Shown piece by piece: positions 22,439 through 29,010 of a stretch of DNA of 30,045 bases; within the stretch, counting starts at the first letter, position 1, and every line of letters starts with the position of its first letter. A program made the translations under genes and the position numbers. Where the stretch lies: assembly GCA_934255545.1 (NCBI GenBank), contig CAKQOE010000030.1, forward strand, positions 1-30,045, written 5' to 3'. The DNA is from an uncultured Clostridia bacterium (lineage in GTDB: Bacteria > Bacillota > Clostridia > Peptostreptococcales > Anaerovoracaceae). The notes beneath the pieces were generated by a model that was not told the origin of the DNA, searched no databases, and saw only the letters and a list, made by a program, of their open reading frames with translations.

Positions 22439-23787
22439 TGTCAGATACAGCTGTAACCGGGATCAGAGATATAAGTATAACTAAAAGAGCTGCAAAGAAA
22501 CAGGACTCGAACATCTCATACTTTAAGAAATTAAAGAAAAGCGGCTCATTAGTCCTGATTGCTGCAATGTTCAGTATAGGCGCTGTGCTGGCGCTGGCAG
22601 GAAATATCCTGGTCAAAAATGTGATGAAAAATTATTCATATGATGTTCTTGTGATCCTTATGGTCATGGAGCTTTTTACAAACCTTATAGCTGAAACAAA
22701 TATAATGCAGCTCATTGCGGTAAAGATCGCCGAGATATCAAAAGGGCGTAAGAGACTGTGCCTGATGATGTTTGGAGGCATGATGTTTATGATATCTTCA
22801 TGCCTTAATAATATTACGGCTGTAATGATGATACTTCCTGTTATATTTGTTCTTCTTAAAACTCTTGAGCTTGATAAAAAATATGTAAGTGTGTTTTTTG
22901 CAGCGGTATTGGCTTTATCAAATACAGGCGGCGCTGCATCACCCGTAGGGGATTTTCCAGCAATTGTCATAATGACGAGCGGTATTACAACATTTTTAAG
23001 CTATCTGACCCATGCTTTTCCTTTATTTGCATTAACATCTGCAATATTGATCGCTGTATGGGGAATGCATGTAAAGCGTGAAGATGATGACGGTGCTATC
23101 CGCAGGCTCGCAGTATCAAATCTTAAAAGCCAGTATAGAAATATAAATGTTCGTTTTGATGTACTTAAGCTGCTTTGTGTCGTATTTACAGGAATGTTTC
23201 TTGCATGGAGCTTTGTACCGCAGGATATCATGCCTCCTGAAATGATAGCTGTTCTTGGTTATGGTGCAGCTATGCTTATATGCTCATTAAAAGGGCTTAA
23301 GGTCGAACAGAAGATGGATCTGAGATCTGTTCTGACTATCGCGTCATTTCTTTTCTTTGCTGAAGTAGTAAGTGAAACAGGAGTCCTTAGTGCGATTGCC
23401 GGTTATATGCAGGCAAATATTGCAGATCCTAAACTGCTTGTCATGGCAATTATGTTGATAACATCGATAGTGGCGGGAATATTCAGCGCAGGGCCTGCAG
23501 CAGCAGCTATGATGCCGATAATCACAGAGCTGTGTAATGGTCCGTTAAATGCTCAGTCTGACTGGATAGCAGTTGCATACGCAGCAGCCATATGCGCAGG
23601 AAGCTCCTTGTTTATGTGGTCAGCAACAGCCGGTTTTATACTTTCAGGAAAAGTAAACGCAGCAGGCATAACTGATATCAGCGGAGATACTGCTTCGTGG
23701 GGAGTTGCGCAGTATTTCAAATACGGAGCAGTAAATTATCTGATACAGATATCTGTAGCGCTTATTGCAATGGCGGTCATACTGTGA
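22438..23787 (+). CDS. ArsB/NhaD/SLC13-superfamily ion permease
   Basis: This 449-residue integral membrane protein has about 10-11 hydrophobic helices after a basic N-terminal tail (about 1-35). Two repeat-like motifs of the ion transporter superfamily are visible: CLNNITAVMMILPVIF with ALSNTGGAASPVGDFPAI in the first half, and FSAGPAAAAMMPII in the second. Family members move arsenite, Na+/H+, dicarboxylates or sulfate. The substrate here is unknown. Its start overlaps the previous stop. It is the last gene of the five-gene cassette, and no terminator is seen before the palindromic island 36 bases after its stop. Confidence 0.85.
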   Translation: MSDTAVTGIRDISITKRAAKKQDSNISYFKKLKKSGSLVLIAAMFSIGAVLALAGNILVKNVMKNYSYDVLVILMVMELFTNLIAETNIMQLIAVKIAEISKGRKRLCLMMFGGMMFMISSCLNNITAVMMILPVIFVLLKTLELDKKYVSVFFAAVLALSNTGGAASPVGDFPAIVIMTSGITTFLSYLTHAFPLFALTSAILIAVWGMHVKREDDDGAIRRLAVSNLKSQYRNINVRFDVLKLLCVVFTGMFLAWSFVPQDIMPPEMIAVLGYGAAMLICSLKGLKVEQKMDLRSVLTIASFLFFAEVVSETGVLSAIAGYMQANIADPKLLVMAIMLITSIVAGIFSAGPAAAAMMPIITELCNGPLNAQSDWIAVAYAAAICAGSSLFMWSATAGFILSGKVNAAGITDISGDTASWGVAQYFKYGAVNYLIQISVALIAMAVIL

Positions 23788-24124
23788 CATAACCATATAG
23801 ACTGATGGGGAGAGAGGTTTCTTGTCACTGACACTCAAAAAACGCCCCAAAAGACACCAAAAACAGCCCTCCGCGCAGATCTCCGCACGCAGTCCACCGC
23901 ACGATAGTAACATCACGAGGTCGATCGACCGCCAATCCAGCCAACTCAGGCAATTCAGTTAACTCAGCCAACTAATCCTAAGCCGCTATCCAAGGACCTG
24001 CAAGATAACCGCCAAAGCCCTGCGAGACATCCGCAGACGCAACGTCCGCGACGCATAAGACCGCGCAAAGCGTAGTTATCCGCCACCATAGCGAATCATC
24101 CGCATGCGGCATATAAAACGCCAG

Positions 24125-24342
24125 GCGAGGAATCCGCATGGCGGGATACAAGGCTATGGCGCGTTATATCCGCAGGCATCATGTAACGCCAAGGCGAGGT
24201 ATCCGCGTTATAAGCGTTATAAACGCGTACGTCCGATATCCCCGCAGGCGAAAACACGCGCTAAGCGAGGTATCCGCAAGACGGTCATCCGCAGGCGAAA
24301 ACGGCGCAATAGGCGCAGTATCACGCAATGCGAGGTATCCGC
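24125..24342 (+). repeat. Four units of a ~68-bp degenerate tandem repeat
   Basis: The string GCGAGG[AT]ATCCGC occurs at 24125, 24194, 24265 and 24330 (spacing 69, 71 and 65 bases), with related ATCCGC-AGGCG text between. The complement, GCGGATACCTCGC, is at 25072-25084 in the right arm. The units explain most of the extra length of the left arm. Unit spacing and divergence do not fit a CRISPR array. Confidence 0.65.
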
Positions 24343-24709
24343 AAGTGCGGCGATATAAACGCATAGGCGGATGATACGCAGGCGGATAACGCGCAGGAAG
24401 CCGGAAATACGCATGCGCTGATATAAATGGCTGATAAACGTGCATGGCGGATGTTATCGCGCGTATACACAGCTGCAGATATCCGCGCGCGGTTTACAGG
24501 CTTAGCGATATATATGCCGGCGAATAACTGCGCAGCGTGTGTTGCGCCGGCGATGCGCTGCGACGATCCGCGATGATATGCGCGGGGTACCGGGCGCGAT
24601 GTACTGAGTTGCGGATGACTGCGCGAACACTTTTTTGTCATTTATGGTGTATTTTTGTTCATTTACTTGGGGTCGGGGACAATTTCTCCCCATTTATTCG
24701 GACATGTTT

Positions 24710-24743
24710 AACTATTCCTAAAATACTAATTTTCGGAATAGTT
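24710..24743. repeat. Hairpin at the centre of the palindromic island
   Basis: AACTATTCC pairs with GGAATAGTT and inner AAAAT with ATTTT, giving 14 pairs with one mismatch. It lies at the symmetry centre of the inner arms. GGGGAC and CTCCCC words flank it at 24675-24692. Another copy of the island end sequence, GTGTCAGTGAC, occurs just right of it at 24752-24762. Confidence 0.7.
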
Positions 24744-25281
24744 GATCTACAGTGTCAGTGACAGCTTGCTGAACTGCTGTCATCAATACCAAATAAACAA
24801 ACAAATCGACACCATAAATGACAAAAACACGTTCACGCAGTTTCTCGCCCTGCGCACTCATCGCCGCAGATCCTCGCCGCCCGGTATCCCGCACGTATCA
24901 TCCGCCGCACAAATAATAGCCGGCGCAACGCATGCAGCTCGGTATCCGCCATCTGTACGGATATCACGGCATTTATAATCAGCGCCTTAGTATCAATAGC
25001 CCATACGTTTATATCGCTTATAATGCGGATATCACGCCTATACGAGGTCTTCGCCCGCGGATAACGGACTTGCGGATACCTCGCCTGATGTTATATTCCG
25101 CATGCGGATATTTTCATTATATCTATGGTGGTATTGGAATCGTTCGCGCTGATCGTAGTTTCAGCGTTTTTACAGGTCGATACCCGCGATCTGCGGAAGG
25201 ACTGTTTTTGGTGTCTTTTAGGGCGTTCTTTGAGTGTCAGTGACGATCGCTTGCTGAACTGCGTTTGAGGCCGCGTACTGA

Positions 25282-25349
25282 AACGCAGAAAGACGCCGCG
25301 TATGATCGTTGTTTCGGGGAGATGATCTGCTGCGACGTCTTTCTGTGTT
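25282..25349 (-). terminator. Long hairpin downstream of the LysM gene
   Basis: AACGCAGAAAGACG (25282-25295) pairs with CGTCTTTCTGTGTT (25336-25349) with one G-T wobble, 30 bases past the minus-strand gene's stop. It may act as a terminator, although no T-run follows on the minus strand. It could also be a remnant of the neighbouring island. Confidence 0.4.
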
Positions 25350-25378
25350 TAGGGATATATAGTTTGGGTTGTTTTATA

Positions 25379-25681
25379 CTACAGCGCCTCAGGCACCAGG
25401 AGGATATCTCCCGGCTTGAGACTGCTGGCTGTTATGCTGTTTATATGACATATCTCGTCTATAGTATCACGAACATCAGTTTCGGGAGCGCCGTACTCGC
25501 GCGCTATGTCCCACAGTGTATCGCCTTCGCACACTGCTACAGTAGTGTACTTCTGCTCTGTAAGTCCCTGTACATCAGAAGCGCCTGTAACTGCAGCTGT
25601 TGCGTATATAATGACAAGGGCGCATATAACTAAAAATGTGATAAACCTTGGAGTAGAAACTATCTTATAATGTTTGCGCAT
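25379..25681 (-). CDS. YneA-like cell-division suppressor (TM + LysM)
   Basis: The 100-residue protein has a short basic N-terminus, one transmembrane segment (about 14-33) and a C-terminal LysM domain (about 46-97) with YTTVAVCEGDTLWDIAREYG and LKPGDILLVPEAL. This is the layout of YneA, which is induced by DNA damage and delays septation in Bacillus. LysM binds peptidoglycan, so it acts outside the membrane. Two LexA-like boxes lie around its promoter, which supports an SOS role. lexA, usually its neighbour, is not in this window. An AGGGAGG site precedes the ATG. A generic LysM protein is the alternative. Confidence 0.75.
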   Translation of the reverse strand: MRKHYKIVSTPRFITFLVICALVIIYATAAVTGASDVQGLTEQKYTTVAVCEGDTLWDIAREYGAPETDVRDTIDEICHINSITASSLKPGDILLVPEAL

Positions 25682-25715
25682 GGTACTTTACCTCCCTGTA
25701 TCGTGAGATTTTCAT

Positions 25716-25765
25716 GAACAGTCGTTTGTTGTATTTAATATATCAGAACAGCTATTCACTGTCAA
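25716..25765 (-). promoter_or_regulatory. Promoter with two LexA-like boxes
   Basis: On the minus strand TTGACA (plus 25760-25765) and TATATT (plus 25737-25742) are 17 bases apart. A box GAAT-AGCT-GTTC (plus 25746-25757) fills the spacer, and a second, AAAC-GACT-GTTC (plus 25716-25727), lies after the start site. Each differs from the Gram-positive GAAC-N4-GTTC LexA core by one base. Confidence 0.6.
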
Positions 25766-25853
25766 TCTGTTTTTGAAAACTTTTTTCAAAACATTCGTTT
25801 TACAGAGATGGTATGTTCATATGGCTGCAGGTCCTGTCCAGTACCGGATATAT

Positions 25854-25869
25854 GTGCGCGCGAGCGCAC
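25854..25869. repeat. Hairpin with GCGA tetraloop
   Basis: GTGCGC-GCGA-GCGCAC is a perfect 6-bp stem closed by a GNRA-type loop. It is similar in design to the GTGA-loop repeats at 2012, 5708, 26915 and 27591. It lies just beyond the terminator of the minus-strand membrane protein gene. Confidence 0.6.
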
Positions 25870-25874
25870 GAAAA

Positions 25875-25912
25875 AACGGGCTGCCACATGTATTTTCATG
25901 CTTTAGCCCGTT
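25875..25912 (-). terminator. Terminator of the VTT-domain gene
   Basis: AACGGGCT and AGCCCGTT form the stem. On the minus strand it is followed by a T-run (plus-strand A6 at 25871-25876). Confidence 0.75.
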
Positions 25913-26006
25913 ACATTTCAATATTCATTTCAAATATATTTTATAATATCGCAACTTATGTTCACCTAATATGTTTACGGTAAAGCTGAGTCGCCCGTTT
26001 AAAGAA

Positions 26007-26747
26007 TCATTTGTTCTTTTTGTTCAGCCTTTCATAGTAAACATCAGCCAGACTCATCAAAGCGTTCCTTTTTATAAAGCAGACGATACACACAGCAGCT
26101 ACGACAACAGCAAGTATGACAGCTCCTATGTAGCTGCGGCTCTCAAGCATCTCTCCCATCAGCAGTGACGCCGCCATCGACGGAAATCTTCCCGCCATTG
26201 AAAGCACTATGAACATCGTAAAGTTCATGCGCGAAACGCCGGCAGCGTATGCTACCATGTCTTTAGGAAGGCCCGGTATAAGATAAAGAAGGAATATTAT
26301 CATATGAGCCTTCTTTGTATCGAGCATTTCTTTGTATCTTATGAATCTCTGTTCGCCAAATATCATCGCCACAGGCCGTTGGCCAAGCTTTCTCGCTATT
26401 ATGAACGCTATGCCTGAACCGATCGTTATCCCGATGACTGACAGCAGCAGAGCTATGAAAAATCCGTAAAAATACCCTCCGGCGATCTGTATCACCTGCC
26501 CCGGGAGCACTGTAACTATGACCTGTACTATCTGGCATCCCAGGTATATCGGTATGCTCTGCTCCCTGTGCCTGTCCATGAATGCTTCAAACGCTTCTAT
26601 GGATTTGAAATTATGCCATATCTCAGGATGTATAAATATAAGATAAGCCGGAATTCCTATGATTATGCCGAGTATGAACACAAGCTCTGCTATAGCGATG
26701 ATCCTGTATTTCAGGCCGTCGGCGCTTTTTATCTCATCATTTTTCAT
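26007..26747 (-). CDS. VTT/TVP38-TMEM64 (DedA-like) membrane protein
   Basis: The 246-residue membrane protein has about five to six hydrophobic segments and the VTT/SNARE-associated core: QVIVTVLPGQVIQIAGGYFYG, GITIGSGIAFIIARKLGQ and LYLIPGLPKDMVAYAAGVS (the last with the typical Pro-Gly-x-Pro and Asp). The family takes part in lipid scrambling and membrane homeostasis in bacteria and eukaryotes. The exact role here is not known. The basic C-terminus (ERLNKKNK) is cytoplasmic by charge. It has its own promoter and terminator. The ribosome site is weak. Confidence 0.88.
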   Translation of the reverse strand: MKNDEIKSADGLKYRIIAIAELVFILGIIIGIPAYLIFIHPEIWHNFKSIEAFEAFMDRHREQSIPIYLGCQIVQVIVTVLPGQVIQIAGGYFYGFFIALLLSVIGITIGSGIAFIIARKLGQRPVAMIFGEQRFIRYKEMLDTKKAHMIIFLLYLIPGLPKDMVAYAAGVSRMNFTMFIVLSMAGRFPSMAASLLMGEMLESRSYIGAVILAVVVAAVCIVCFIKRNALMSLADVYYERLNKKNK

Positions 26748-26814
26748 AAATCGACCCTGCCTCTTTCCCTTTCAGTAATGTTATTTTCATGCACCGCAAG
26801 CAGCAAATGCACCA

Positions 26815-26843
26815 AATATATTATCATAATGTCTGCACGTAAA
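26815..26843 (-). promoter_or_regulatory. Promoter of the VTT-domain gene
   Basis: On the minus strand TTTACG (plus 26838-26843) and TATATT (plus 26815-26820) are 17 bases apart, about 70 bases upstream of the start. Confidence 0.6.
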
Positions 26844-26914
26844 ACAATATAGACCGCTCAACTTTTTAATTAAGCTTTGATTAAGAAATATGTAATAAGA
26901 TCCATCATAAGGAG

Positions 26915-26930
26915 CATGCGTCACCGCATG
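26915..26930 (-). repeat. Short intergenic hairpin repeat, GTGA tetraloop (copy 3, inverted)
   Basis: CATGCG-TCAC-CGCATG on the plus strand reads CATGCG-GTGA-CGCATG on the minus strand. It has the same core as copies at 2012, 5708 and 27591, and like the last two is followed by a T-rich tail in that orientation. Confidence 0.7.
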
Positions 26931-26945
26931 AGCAAAACAACAGGG

Positions 26946-26974
26946 TTTACGCGATAATGCATATGTGATAAAAT
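26946..26974 (+). promoter_or_regulatory. Promoter of the 141-aa hypothetical gene
   Basis: TTTACG (26946-26951) and TAAAAT (26969-26974) are 17 bases apart. A hairpin GCAC-T-GCTC/GAGC-GTGC follows near 27002-27022 in the leader. The rest of the 26748-27078 gap is covered by the divergent promoter and the repeat. Confidence 0.55.
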
Positions 26975-27078
26975 ATACATACGTTCTGTATAACGCAGCG
27001 CCGCACTGCTCAAGCGAGCGTGCCGGTACTCTGCTGCACTTTAAATTGATCGATTTGATATGAAAGGAAAAAATTCTC

Positions 27079-27504
27079 ATGGCTGATTTTAACAAGAAAC
27101 ATATAGGAGCTCTGATCCTTGAAAAAACAGGAGCTGCGCCTGAATGCGCCGGAATTTTTGAAGAAAAGCGCACAGCGCTCCGCTTCGACGCATCAGGAAC
27201 ATACGCGCCCGTCTCAGGCGAGGACAAGATCGTGACTGACAGGCTCGAGGAAGAAAGAAATTATCTTGCTTACGCTGTAATAACAGCTGAAGACGGCTCA
27301 CCGCTCTATCTTGTTGTTACGGACGATATCGTAAAGCTCGTCAATATAAACATAGAATACGGAAATGATCCGTTCGACAGCGTCCTTAAAAAGACTGAAG
27401 ACGGCCGCGGCTATATACTTCACGCTTGCGGAAGCGCGCCTGACGCAAAGCTTCAGACTGTTGAGGTGGCAGCAGAAAACGGCATACTTTGTTGCCTTAA
27501 ATAA
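27079..27504 (+). CDS. Hypothetical protein (141 aa)
   Basis: I do not recognise this protein. It is soluble-looking and acidic, without signal peptide or membrane segment. The first half carries three Cys-free blocks around LILEKTGAAPECAGIFEEKR and RLEEERNYLAYAVI, and the end has CGSAPDAKLQTVEVAAENGI followed by CCLK, a vicinal Cys pair near the C-terminus. AAAGGA lies ahead of the ATG and it has its own promoter and terminator. Codon use matches its neighbours, so it is likely a real resident gene. Nothing in the context assigns a role. Confidence 0.75.
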   Translation: MADFNKKHIGALILEKTGAAPECAGIFEEKRTALRFDASGTYAPVSGEDKIVTDRLEEERNYLAYAVITAEDGSPLYLVVTDDIVKLVNINIEYGNDPFDSVLKKTEDGRGYILHACGSAPDAKLQTVEVAAENGILCCLK

Positions 27505-27530
27505 AATATCCTTTATCTGATATCATCAAA

Positions 27531-27570
27531 AAAGGGAAACATGCATTTTTACGCTGTTTCCCTTTCTTTA
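27531..27570. terminator. Bidirectional terminator between convergent genes
   Basis: AAAGGGAAAC (27531-27540) pairs with GTTTCCCTTT (27556-27565), with an A-run on the left and a T-rich tract on the right, so it can serve both converging genes. Confidence 0.8.
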
Positions 27571-27590
27571 TATATTTTTACATCCTGTCC

Positions 27591-27604
27591 GTGCGGTGAC
27601 GCAC
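27591..27604 (+). repeat. Short intergenic hairpin repeat, GTGA tetraloop (copy 4)
   Basis: GTGCG-GTGA-CGCAC lies seven bases before the stop of the minus-strand PLP enzyme gene. It is identical over 19 bases to the copy at 2012 and is followed by a T-rich tail. Confidence 0.7.
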
Positions 27605-27611
27605 GCTGTTT

Positions 27612-28907
27612 TTATTTTATTTCAAAAAGATGCTTGTCGTACATTTCCTGCGCAGCCTTTATGACGCCGAATTTTGAATGTTCGTACGTGAGACCGCCCT
27701 GGAAGTATACTATATATGGCTCGCGTATCGGACCGTCTGCTGAAAGCTCTATGGATGAACCCTGTACAAACGCTCCGGCAGCCATGATGACTTCGTCGTC
27801 ATATCCCGGCATCGCCCACGGCTCCGGCGTTACAAAGGAATCTACAGGCGCTGCGCTCTGTATGCCCTTGCAGAAAGCGACCATGGCTTCGGGTGAGTTC
27901 AGCTTTACTGACTGTATGATGTCACTGCGCGTGTCATCGACGTCAGGGCATACTTCATAGCCGAGGCGCTTGAAAAGAGCAGCGCACAACATCGCGCCCT
28001 TTATAGCGCCGTTTACGACTGAAGGCGCCATGAAAAGTCCCTGTAGCATGCTCCTGCTCTGGCCGAACATAAGACCGCATTCCTTGCCGATGCCCGGAGA
28101 CGTCATCCTGTACGATATCATTTCTATGAGGTCTGCGCGGCCGACGATATAACCGCCTGCGAGCGCGAGACCGCCGCCCGGATTCTTTATGAGCGAGCCT
28201 GCCATTACATCTACGCCTACATCTGTAGGTTCTTTTACGTCAAGGAATTCTCCGTAGCAGTTGTCTGCCATCGTTATGATGTCAGGGTCAACAGATTTTA
28301 CTGCTGCTGCCCATTCTTCTATCTCAGGGATCGTTATGGCTCTTCTCCATGCGTAGCCTGTCGCGCGCTGCACGCACATCATCTTTGTATGCTCGTTTAT
28401 GGCTGCCTTTACGCCCTCTATGTCTATGCGTCCATCAGGAAGAAGGTCTACCTGTTTATAAGTCACGCCGAATTCCTTAAGAGAGCCGCGACCCTCGCCG
28501 CGTATTCCGATGACTTCCTCAAGCGTGTCGTACGGACCGCCTGTGCAGTAAACTATCTCGTCTCCCGGTCTGAGTATGCCTGTGAGCGTAAGGGTGAGCG
28601 CATGAGTTCCGTTTACTATGAGCGGGCGTACAATTGCATCTTCTGTGTGGAACAATTCAGCGTATACCTTTTCTATCGCCTCACGTCCCGGATCGTCATA
28701 ACCGTAACCCGTGTTCCAGCGGAAGTGCATGTCGCTTATCTTGCACTTTCTGAACACGTCGAGCACCTTGTACTGGTTGTATGCTTTTATGTCGTCAAGC
28801 TTGTCAAAATCGCCCTTTATGCTTTTCTCGGCTTCGTCTACGAGTTTGAGCAGCTCCGGGGCTATACCGAATTCGTCTTTAAGAAGATCATATGTGTTTT
28901 CCTGCAT
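27612..28907 (-). CDS. Methionine gamma-lyase family PLP-dependent protein
   Basis: The 431-residue protein is of the group often labelled aluminium-resistance or methionine gamma-lyase family (Cys/Met metabolism-like PLP fold). It shows RWNTGYGYDDPGREAIEKVY, PLIVNGTHALTLTLTGIL, the DNCYGEF strand with the PLP-contacting Asp, and the Schiff-base lysine K241 in GSLIKNPGGG. The fold predicts elimination chemistry on a sulfur or related amino acid. The true substrate is not established for this group. It stands alone with its own -10 box and shares a terminator with the converging gene. A GGAAATGAAAG stretch serves as a weak ribosome site. Confidence 0.88.
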   Translation of the reverse strand: MQENTYDLLKDEFGIAPELLKLVDEAEKSIKGDFDKLDDIKAYNQYKVLDVFRKCKISDMHFRWNTGYGYDDPGREAIEKVYAELFHTEDAIVRPLIVNGTHALTLTLTGILRPGDEIVYCTGGPYDTLEEVIGIRGEGRGSLKEFGVTYKQVDLLPDGRIDIEGVKAAINEHTKMMCVQRATGYAWRRAITIPEIEEWAAAVKSVDPDIITMADNCYGEFLDVKEPTDVGVDVMAGSLIKNPGGGLALAGGYIVGRADLIEMISYRMTSPGIGKECGLMFGQSRSMLQGLFMAPSVVNGAIKGAMLCAALFKRLGYEVCPDVDDTRSDIIQSVKLNSPEAMVAFCKGIQSAAPVDSFVTPEPWAMPGYDDEVIMAAGAFVQGSSIELSADGPIREPYIVYFQGGLTYEHSKFGVIKAAQEMYDKHLFEIK

Positions 28908-28946
28908 TTTCTTTCATTTCCTTTAACTATTAAAATTGTATATTTC

Positions 28947-28952
28947 ATTATA
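28947..28952 (-). promoter_or_regulatory. -10 box for the PLP enzyme gene
   Basis: TATAAT on the minus strand lies about 40 bases before the start, without a good -35. The same gap has a dyad CATGCA-N7-TGCATG at 28980-28998 after the recombinase gene's stop. Confidence 0.4.
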
Positions 28953-29010
28953 TCTATTTTATCATGAGATCAGTGAATCCATGCATTTGCCGTGCATGCC
29001 GGATCGTTCG

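Larger units (their letters stand above)
23824..25244. repeat. 1.42-kb non-coding imperfect palindrome (inverted-repeat island)
   Basis: The ends, 23824-23881 and 25188-25244, are inverted copies of each other with few mismatches; the outermost 11 bases are GTCACTGACAC and GTGTCAGTGAC. Inner inverted pairs lie at 24618-24665 with 24794-24841, near 24573-24602 with 24877-24903, and 24541-24551 with 24919-24929. All inner pairs centre near 24730, where a hairpin sits. The left arm is longer (about 905 against 515 bases) because of extra repeat units. It holds no credible gene. It may be a decayed or nested non-autonomous mobile element. Confidence 0.75.

Noticed and set aside
24125..24342. Possible CRISPR array
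   Set aside because: The units are degenerate, only about 13 bases are well kept, the spacers are related to each other, and no cas gene is nearby.
24104..24978. Several overlapping frames of 60-106 codons, rich in Arg and Ile, inside the 23.8-25.2 kb island
   Set aside because: They lie in inverted and tandem repeats, have no ribosome sites, overlap on both strands and have low-complexity composition. The open frames come from the repeat pattern.
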